In this document: in pieces, positions 31,570 through 37,243 of the stretch
Numbering within the stretch: position 1 is the first letter of the stretch
Layout of the letters: every line of letters starts with the position of its first letter
Translations under genes and position numbers: made by a program
Origin: JANYCO01 sp964437245
GTDB lineage: Bacteria > Bacteroidota > Bacteroidia > Cytophagales > Cytophagaceae
Assembly (NCBI GenBank): GCA_964437245.1
Contig: CAYTGJ010000026.1
Coordinates: forward strand, 1 to 37,243
Direction: 5' to 3'
Length of the DNA: 37,243 nt
Notes under the pieces: generated by a model
What the model was told of the DNA's origin: nothing
The model's input: only the letters and a program-made list of their open reading frames with translations
Databases searched by the model: none

Positions 31570-31788
31570 ATGATTACTACAATGGAAATTCTAATGGAGA
31601 AAAAAACTTTTCAATCGGTCATATACCTTAAAGATAATAGAGTATATGTGTATAATGTGGATGAAAATCCTTGCTTCCTGGAAGACGACGATGCATTAAT
31701 CAAATGTTTTTTGCTGAAAAATAATGGAGAACCTGATTTTTCACAGGAAGTGGAAATCTATGGGAAATATCTGGTAGATGCGGAATAA
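31570..31788 (+). CDS. Hypothetical protein, 72 residues
   Basis: I do not recognise a family. The protein is small, soluble and acidic, with three possible ATG starts (31570, 31582, 31594); the first is listed. The core reads like a beta-rich domain (FQSVIYLKDNRVYVYNVDENP, then an acidic DDDALIK and a C-terminal EVEIYGKYLVDAE). There is no signal peptide. A -7-like TTATTTTG lies 11-19 bases before the first ATG, so if that is used the true start may be one of the later ATGs. It is not shadowed by a longer frame on either strand, which is why it is kept. Confidence 0.5.
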   Translation: MITTMEILMEKKTFQSVIYLKDNRVYVYNVDENPCFLEDDDALIKCFLLKNNGEPDFSQEVEIYGKYLVDAE

Positions 31789-31964
31789 TACATTCTCGTT
31801 CTAATAGGAGCTTCTCAATATACTCTGTATGATAGAATAAATTTTTCTTAGAATTCATCCAGCCTGTTTTTTAGAATGGAGTACGTTCTTGTTTCAGAAA
31901 AATAATTACGAAAACGTCTGTTTAGACAGGTGTGATCATTTGAAGTGTCCATAAAATAATTTGT

Positions 31965-34301
31965 ATGAAAAGAGTCAGGAAGAAACTACTCATCGTTTTA
32001 GGGGTGGTTGTGGGAATAGTAGTATTGATCATTGTATTTATTTCTCCGATCACAAAGTATCTGGTCGAAAAGTACGATGAAAAATATACCGGAAGGCAAA
32101 TTAAAATGGATTGGGCCTATGTCAATCCGTTCACGGGGTATCTTCATTTTAGTAATCTTCGTATTTATGAATATCAGAGCGATAGTATATTTTTTTCTTC
32201 TTCTGTCTCTACCAAATTTGCGTTGCTGAAGGCTTTTTCAAAAACCTATGAGATCAGTGAACTTACACTGAACAGACCCAAAGGATATATTATCCAAAAT
32301 AAAAAGCAATTCAATTTTAATGATCTGATCGAAAAGTTCTCCTCTAAGGATACGATGCCTTCGGAGCCAAAAGAGCCGGTTCATTTTAATATATTGAATA
32401 TTCGTATCAAAGACGGGGAGTTTCATTATCGTGATGAAGCAACGCCGGTTTATTATTTCATAAAAGAGGTAAATATAGATAGTGAAGGGAAACGATGGGA
32501 TTCGGATTCTATTATGATCAATTATTCTTTTCTTTCGGGGATTGGCAGCGGAGAGATAAAGGGGAGTTTTGATATGGATCTTGCCAGTAGTGAATACCGG
32601 GTGGCGGCGATCATCAAACAGTTTGACCTGCAGATCATCGGCCAGTACCTCCGGGATCTTACAAATTATGGTACCTTTACCGCTTTTCTGGAAGCCGATA
32701 TTGAGTCGAAAGGAAGTTTCAAAGACAATGCCGATGTGACTATGAAAGGGAAAGTAGCAGTGAGCGATTTCCATTTTGGGAAAAATCCTCAGGAAGATTA
32801 CATGTCGTTTGACCGGTTTATGGTAGCTATTGAGGAGTTAAGTCCTAAGAAACGTATTTATTCCTGTGATTCTATTGTGCTTGACCGGCCTTATTTCATA
32901 TATGAACGTTACGATCAGCTTGATAATCTACAGAATATTTTTGGAAGACAGGCTTCCAATATCAAAGAAGTGGATAAAGACGAAACAAAATTCAACCTGG
33001 TGATTGAGATCGCACACTATGTAAAAGTGCTGGCCAGTAACTTTTTTAACAGCCCTTATAAAATTGACAAGCTAAATATCAATAACGGAAATTTTGTGTA
33101 TAATGATTATTCTCTCAGTGAAAAATTTTCTATCCGACTAGACCCGTTGAATGTGGGGGCAGATTCTATTGACCGTGATCATCGCGGAGGGCAGATATTT
33201 CTGAAAACAGGTATCAAGCCTCATGGAGAGGTCGGGGTGGTCATTACCGTAAATCCGGATAATAACAGTGATTTTACGGTCCGCTCGCATATTAAAAAGG
33301 TACCGGCTCCTCTCTTTAATCCTTATATCATTACGTTTACTTCATTTCCGCTCAACAGGGGAACGATAGAGTTTAACAGCGTTTTAACGGTTAAAGAGGG
33401 GCAGATCAACAGCAATAACCACCTTCTCATCATCGATCCGAAAGTCACAAAAAGAATGAAAAACAAGAATCTGAAATGGATTCCTACTCCTTTGATCATG
33501 ACGCTTGTACGGGAGTATGGGAATGTGATCGATTATGAGATTCCAATTACCGGAAACCTTAAAAATCCGAAGTTCCACTTTAAAGATATACTCTTGGATC
33601 TGTTGCAGAATATTTTTGTAAAACCAGTGACCACTCCGTATCGGATGGAAGTGAAAAATGTGGAGACCAAGATAGAACAGATGCGGACGTTTAAATGGCC
33701 AATGCGGAAAAGTAGTTTGAATTCTTCACAGGATCGGTTCCTGTCGGAAGTAGCAGATTTCCTGAATAAAAACCCGGAAGCGTCTGTCAGGATTCAGCCG
33801 AAGCTGTACGCTGCTAAAGAAAAAGAATATATCCTCTTCTTTGAAGCCAGGAAAAGATATTTTATGGAAATTAATAAGATGAAGCCTGGGATGCCTTTAT
33901 CTTCTGCTGATTCTCTCACAGTAGATAAAATGTCGGTCAAGGATTCAGCTTTTGTGCGATACCTTGAGCAAAGAATCAAAGATACTATGCTTTTCACGAT
34001 TCAGGAAAAATGTATCCGCTGGGTGGATACTGCTCTCGTCAATCAAAAATATGAAGCGCTGAACGAAGAAAGAAAAAAAGTATTTTTGGAGTATTTTGAA
34101 GAGCAGGAGGTTCAGAGCAGGGTTGTCTTTGACAAAGCGGATTATATTGTGCCTTATAATGGATTTTCTTTTTACAAGATCGATTATAAAGGCGAATTTC
34201 CGGAATCGCTGAACCATGCCTATGAGAAGATCAATGATCTGAATGACGAGGCTCCCAGACGAAAGTTTAGGGAAAAACGGCGCAGGTATACACGCTTATA
34301 A
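31965..34301 (+). CDS. DUF748/AsmA-like envelope protein
   Basis: 778 residues. A single N-terminal membrane anchor (about 8-30; LLIVLGVVVGIVVLIIVFI) precedes a long periplasmic beta-rich region of the DUF748 type, distantly related to AsmA/TamB: VNPFTGYLHFSNLRIYEY, FNILNIRIKDGEFHYRD, YKIDKLNINNGNFVYND, FPLNRGTIEFNSVLTVKEGQIN and GNLKNPKFHFKDILLDLL, all recurring strand-turn units. AsmA-like proteins are thought to move or buffer lipids between membranes. The last 200 residues are helical and charged and end in a basic tail (KFREKRRRYTRL). It is followed seven bases later by the iron-permease-family gene, so the two are probably co-transcribed. The specific role is unknown. Confidence 0.87.
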   Translation: MKRVRKKLLIVLGVVVGIVVLIIVFISPITKYLVEKYDEKYTGRQIKMDWAYVNPFTGYLHFSNLRIYEYQSDSIFFSSSVSTKFALLKAFSKTYEISELTLNRPKGYIIQNKKQFNFNDLIEKFSSKDTMPSEPKEPVHFNILNIRIKDGEFHYRDEATPVYYFIKEVNIDSEGKRWDSDSIMINYSFLSGIGSGEIKGSFDMDLASSEYRVAAIIKQFDLQIIGQYLRDLTNYGTFTAFLEADIESKGSFKDNADVTMKGKVAVSDFHFGKNPQEDYMSFDRFMVAIEELSPKKRIYSCDSIVLDRPYFIYERYDQLDNLQNIFGRQASNIKEVDKDETKFNLVIEIAHYVKVLASNFFNSPYKIDKLNINNGNFVYNDYSLSEKFSIRLDPLNVGADSIDRDHRGGQIFLKTGIKPHGEVGVVITVNPDNNSDFTVRSHIKKVPAPLFNPYIITFTSFPLNRGTIEFNSVLTVKEGQINSNNHLLIIDPKVTKRMKNKNLKWIPTPLIMTLVREYGNVIDYEIPITGNLKNPKFHFKDILLDLLQNIFVKPVTTPYRMEVKNVETKIEQMRTFKWPMRKSSLNSSQDRFLSEVADFLNKNPEASVRIQPKLYAAKEKEYILFFEARKRYFMEINKMKPGMPLSSADSLTVDKMSVKDSAFVRYLEQRIKDTMLFTIQEKCIRWVDTALVNQKYEALNEERKKVFLEYFEEQEVQSRVVFDKADYIVPYNGFSFYKIDYKGEFPESLNHAYEKINDLNDEAPRRKFREKRRRYTRL

Positions 34302-34308
34302 ACTATCA

Positions 34309-34800
34309 ATGATTGAACCTATTATGGAACGTACAAAAACAACTGCTACTGTATTTGAAAAAATGTCTACCAGAGTCACGAGAGTATCCGGTAGTTCCGG
34401 GGCCCTGGTCATCGCTTTTCTGGTGATTGTGCTATGGCTGTCCAGCGGACCGTTTTTCGATTATTCTGATACCTGGCAGCTGGTCATCAACACAGGAACG
34501 ACGATCATCACCTTTCTGATGGTATTTCTGATTCAGCGCAGCCAGAACAAGGATTCTATTGCCCTTCATCTTAAATTAAATGAGTTGATTCTGGCACACT
34601 CCATGGCGAATAACCGTCTGGTGGCGGTAGAAAACATGAACGAAGAGGAGCTGGAAGTTCTTCAGAAGTTCTACAGGCACCTCGCCGTACTGGCAGAAAA
34701 AGAACTTTCCCTCGAAGAATCGCATTCGATCGAAGAGGCTGCTACGAAGCATAAGAGGAAAAAATACCTGGTAAAGGGAAATATAGAAAACATGAAATAA
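34309..34800 (+). CDS. Low-affinity iron permease family protein
   Basis: 163 residues from the ATG at 34309 (an ATG at 34324 is a second option; an upstream frame to 34243 overlaps the DUF748 gene). The family motif MSTRVTRVSGSSGALVIAFLVIVLW with a first membrane helix, then GPFFDYSDTWQLVINTGTTIITFLMVFLIQRSQNKD with a second helix, is diagnostic of PF04120. The C-terminal half is cytoplasmic and charged, with LHLKLNELILAHSMANNRLVAVENMNEEEL. The name comes from yeast Fet4; whether bacterial members carry iron is uncertain. It is the middle gene of DUF748-permease-YihY. Confidence 0.88.
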   Translation: MIEPIMERTKTTATVFEKMSTRVTRVSGSSGALVIAFLVIVLWLSSGPFFDYSDTWQLVINTGTTIITFLMVFLIQRSQNKDSIALHLKLNELILAHSMANNRLVAVENMNEEELEVLQKFYRHLAVLAEKELSLEESHSIEEAATKHKRKKYLVKGNIENMK

Positions 34801-34817
34801 TAGTTTACAATATCCTT

Positions 34818-35726
34818 ATGAAATCGATCATTCGAAATACTGGTACTTTGTTTAAAAATACATTTACGGGATGGATGAATACAGATCCGTTCAGACAAAG
34901 TGCTGTGATAGCCTATTATGCCATCTTTAGTATGCCAGGATTGCTGGTGCTGATTGTAGCGATTGCAGGTTATTTTTTTGGGAAGGAAACCGTTTCAGAA
35001 AATATTCTTTCTCAGATATCTTCTACGATGGGGACTGCTACAGCTGTTCAGATCAAAGATATCCTGACGAAATCGAGTGCTTCCAAATCTACTCTGTTCG
35101 GATCAATCGTAGGAATTTTGATCCTGCTGATGGGGGCAACAGGGGTTTTTGTACAACTACAGAAAACCTTGAATATTATATGGAAAGTCGAAACAGTGAC
35201 TAAAAAAGGAATTGTTGCAGTGCTTCGGGCCCGGCTTTTCTCTTTTGGACTCATTCTTGCGATTGCCTTTCTGTTGTTGATTTCTCTCGTAATATCGGCT
35301 ATGATCACCGCAGTAACGGATATTCTTTCAGCGGAAAAATTGAACATTCTTCCGGTGCTGCTGCATGTAGCTAATTTTGTAATTTCTCTCGGGGTTATTT
35401 CATTCTTATTTGCCTTGTTGTTTAAAATTCTGCCCGATGTGAAAATAAAATGGCGCTATGTCTGGTTGGGAGCCTTGGTGACAGGAATGTTGTTTACCAT
35501 CGGGAAAACTGCTCTTACTTATTATTTCGAGAAGGCAAGTCCGGAGTCTGCATACGGAGCAGCAGGTTCTGTGGTATTGATCCTGTTATGGGTTTCTTAT
35601 TCTTCGATGATTTTATTTTTTGGCGCGGAGTTTACCTATCAGTATACTCAGATGTTTTCAGGAAAGGTGGTTCCTTCGGAGATCGCCAAAAAGACTTCTC
35701 CGTCGAAGATAAGAGAGAAAGCATAA
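34818..35726 (+). CDS. YihY/BrkB family inner-membrane protein
   Basis: 302 residues with six predicted membrane helices. Family features are visible: an N-terminal amphipathic segment, QSAVIAYYAIFSMPGLLVLIVAI, the conserved loop FVQLQKTLNIIWKVE, KILPDVKIKWRYVWLGALVTGMLF, and the GAAGSVVLILLWVSYSSMILFFGAEFTYQY ending. The C-terminal tail is short and basic. YihY/BrkB proteins were once called ribonuclease BN, which is not supported, and their transport or envelope function is unresolved. It starts 17 bases after the iron-permease-family stop, consistent with an operon. It is convergent to the response regulator gene across the MITE-like element. Confidence 0.9.
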   Translation: MKSIIRNTGTLFKNTFTGWMNTDPFRQSAVIAYYAIFSMPGLLVLIVAIAGYFFGKETVSENILSQISSTMGTATAVQIKDILTKSSASKSTLFGSIVGILILLMGATGVFVQLQKTLNIIWKVETVTKKGIVAVLRARLFSFGLILAIAFLLLISLVISAMITAVTDILSAEKLNILPVLLHVANFVISLGVISFLFALLFKILPDVKIKWRYVWLGALVTGMLFTIGKTALTYYFEKASPESAYGAAGSVVLILLWVSYSSMILFFGAEFTYQYTQMFSGKVVPSEIAKKTSPSKIREKA

Positions 35727-35747
35727 GAGTAGGGGGGAGAACTTCCC

Positions 35748-35939
35748 GGATTATTTTTAATACGATTCCTGGATGCCGGATACCAGATTCAAGATACCGG
35801 ATAAATAAGACAAGACAATTGGCCACAGAACATACCTGATTTAGAGAAGGTATAGAAATATTCTATAGTAATTTCATAGGATCCTTTAGCTATCTTGTAT
35901 CTGGCATCTTGTCTCTAGGAATCGTATTAAAAATAATCC
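35748..35939. repeat. MITE-like element with 22-bp terminal inverted repeats
   Basis: 192 bases. Perfect terminal arms occupy 35748-35769 and 35918-35939 (left arm begins GGATTATTTTTAATACGATT, right arm is its exact reverse complement). Inside each arm lie imperfect GATGCC-GATACAAGATA-type motifs that continue the dyad. No ORF and no obvious target-site duplication. It fills most of the 240-base gap between convergent genes, so it may also terminate both. A degenerate relative lies at 9581-9713. Confidence 0.7.
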
Positions 35940-35966
35940 AGAACAATTACCTCGGTTCTCGGTCTT

Positions 35967-36368
35967 CTACCAGCCGTAATTGTTTTTCATCAACTCGTGT
36001 ATTTTTTCAGTAGTGAGTGGCTTGTTTATATAGGCCATAATTTCGAACTGCGATAAGTGGGCAATATCGCTGGGATTATCTGAAGACGTCAGGATCACGA
36101 TCGCTCCCTTGTCTTTTTTATGTAATTGCCTGTATAGATAAAGGAAATCAAACGCATCCATGACCGGCATATTTACGTCCAGAAATATTAATTCAGGACA
36201 GGGGTTCTCGACAGAAGAGCATTTTTCAAGATATTTGAAGGCAACGTGCCCGTTTTGTGCCACTTTCAGTTCGTTGGTAATATCAGCATTCTGGATGATT
36301 TTCTCATTCAGATAATTACTGACAACGTCATCGTCGATAAGAAGTGTACAATTGATTTTCTTTTTCAT
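35967..36368 (-). CDS. Single-domain response regulator
   Basis: 133 residues from the ATG at 36368 (a longer frame would start at a TTG at 36380). CheY-like receiver without an output domain: acidic pocket LLIDDDVVSNYL, phospho-acceptor D64 in LIFLDVNMPVMDAFDFL, switch residues in ILTSSDNPSD, and conserved lysine in AYINKPLTTEKI. It is 16 bases downstream of the histidine kinase, in the same direction, so it is likely the phosphate acceptor of that kinase. Downstream is the MITE-like element. Targets of the receiver are not encoded nearby in this window. Confidence 0.92.
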   Translation of the reverse strand: MKKKINCTLLIDDDVVSNYLNEKIIQNADITNELKVAQNGHVAFKYLEKCSSVENPCPELIFLDVNMPVMDAFDFLYLYRQLHKKDKGAIVILTSSDNPSDIAHLSQFEIMAYINKPLTTEKIHELMKNNYGW

Positions 36369-36384
36369 AATGGTAAACAAGTCT

Positions 36385-37243
36385 TTATAGTTCAGACAAA
36401 GGATGTGTAGTAGGTTTCAGGTATAAATTAAAGGTACTGCCGGCATCCAGATCGGTTTCTACTTCTATTCTTCCGCCGTTGTTTTCAATGATTCTTTTTA
36501 CAATATAAAGCCCTATCCCGGAACCTTCCACATGATCGTGCAATCTTTTAAACATTCCGAATAATTTGTGCTTATAGGCCGGATTCATTCCCAACCCGTT
36601 GTCGGCTACGGAAAGGAGGATCTCATCACCTGCCTGCCGGGTCGTAATACGAATGAAAGGTTGTCGTTTCGGGGAATGATATTTTACAGCATTAGAAAGA
36701 AGGTTGTACAGGATACTTCTCATATTTTTCTTGGAAAACTGTATCTCCGTTATCTGAAGATCGAGCTGTATACAGGCTTTGGTTTCCTCTATCTGGTCCT
36801 GGATACTCTCTTTGATTTCTTCCAGAAGGGTTTCGAATCGTACCACTTCAATATCGTCATAATCTTCTTTTTGTACATTACTTATTTTGGTAAGATCCTG
36901 AATGGTTGTTTTGAATTTCTCAATGGTGAGAAGGGTCAGTTCTTTTATTTTCAGGTATTCAGGATCATTAAGATTGAATTCTGTGAAGAGTGCTGTCAGC
37001 AGCCCTTCTATATTGGCAATGGGAGCTTTCAGGTCATGAGAGGCAGTGTAGATGAAATTATCCAGATCGTTGTTTACTTTCAGGAGCTCTTTATTTTTGT
37101 TCTCCAGTTCCGTATTTTTTTTATACAGCTCTTCGGTCCTTTTTTTAACGCGGTCTTCCAGCTCATTGTTGATCTGTATCAGCTTTCTTTCCTGAATGAT
37201 CAGTTGATGGTTTTTCCTGTATAGTTCTACAAAAACAGCCACC
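36385..37243 (-). CDS. Sensor histidine kinase, C-terminal part (cut by window edge)
   Basis: The frame is open to the right edge, so the true start is outside the window; a GTG at 37242 is probably internal. About 286 residues are visible: a coiled coil (about 1-60; ELEDRVKKRTEELYKKNTELENK), HisKA with the acceptor histidine in YTASHDLKAPIANI (about residue 69), and HATPase_c with N-box LYNLLSNAVKYHSP, G1 DNGLGMN and G2 GSGIGLYIVKRII. Catalytic motifs are intact. The missing N-terminus will hold the sensor, perhaps PAS or membrane domains as in the related kinases of this window. It pairs with the receiver gene 16 bases downstream. Confidence 0.92.
   Translation of the reverse strand, partial: VAVFVELYRKNHQLIIQERKLIQINNELEDRVKKRTEELYKKNTELENKNKELLKVNNDLDNFIYTASHDLKAPIANIEGLLTALFTEFNLNDPEYLKIKELTLLTIEKFKTTIQDLTKISNVQKEDYDDIEVVRFETLLEEIKESIQDQIEETKACIQLDLQITEIQFSKKNMRSILYNLLSNAVKYHSPKRQPFIRITTRQAGDEILLSVADNGLGMNPAYKHKLFGMFKRLHDHVEGSGIGLYIVKRIIENNGGRIEVETDLDAGSTFNLYLKPTTHPLSEL

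Noticed and set aside
1..37243. CRISPR arrays, tRNA or rRNA genes, complete insertion sequences
   Set aside because: None seen by eye: no regularly spaced repeats, no tRNA-like cloverleaf with a CCA end, and no transposase with DDE motif. A tRNAscan or Infernal search would settle the RNA question.

Overview
The window looks like a chromosomal segment of a member of the Bacteroidota. The evidence is a FecA-like TonB-dependent receptor, many lipoproteins and outer-membrane barrels, weak Shine-Dalgarno signals, and promoter-like TAnnTTTG -7 boxes upstream of several genes. GC content is moderate. I saw no rRNA, tRNA, CRISPR array, prophage or intact insertion sequence. A genus cannot be assigned by reading alone. 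Layout, left end (1-9329): the 3' part of a FecA-like TonB receptor ends at a long hairpin that it shares with a convergent pair (an AraC-type regulator and a DUF1398 protein). A CPA2 cation:proton antiporter with two RCK_C domains and an SPFH/prohibitin-like lipoprotein follow. A minus-strand gene then encodes a 7TMR-DISM membrane sensor whose C-terminus is the DNA-binding half (zinc ribbon plus HTH) of an IS1595-type transposase. I consider this the most unusual gene here. Middle (9330-18512): a compact four-gene operon of secreted glycoside hydrolases (GH5, GH51, GH74, GH39) would cut and trim xyloglucan or arabinoxylan-type hemicellulose. It has no SusC/SusD pair, so it is not a canonical polysaccharide utilization locus. 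A periplasmic DsbA/FrnE-like oxidoreductase and an outer-membrane barrel follow on the minus strand. Centre (18755-26915): an acyl-CoA thioesterase, a GAF histidine kinase, a DUF421 membrane protein with an added zinc ribbon, an orphan protein, a small FUSC-like membrane protein, an outer-membrane barrel, and a three-gene signalling unit (small AraC-type regulator, single-domain receiver, CHASE3-PAS histidine kinase). Right (27093-35726): a co-directional run of general-stress and envelope-stress genes: DUF4142 lipoprotein, YciF-like ferritin-fold protein with a basic tail, two YtxH proteins, a YqjE-like holin-family protein, CsbD, a coiled-coil lipoprotein, two tiny lmo0937-type membrane proteins and a diverged CsbD relative. 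Several families occur twice, which suggests a locally duplicated stress cassette. A DUF748/AsmA-like protein, a low-affinity iron permease family protein and a YihY/BrkB membrane protein come next. The far right end carries a histidine kinase (cut by the window edge) and its receiver on the minus strand. Two copies of an undescribed MITE-like inverted-repeat element (9581-9713 degenerate; 35748-35939 well formed) and a GGTC-CCCC-GACC hairpin family (near 7388 and 17626) sit in intergenic DNA.
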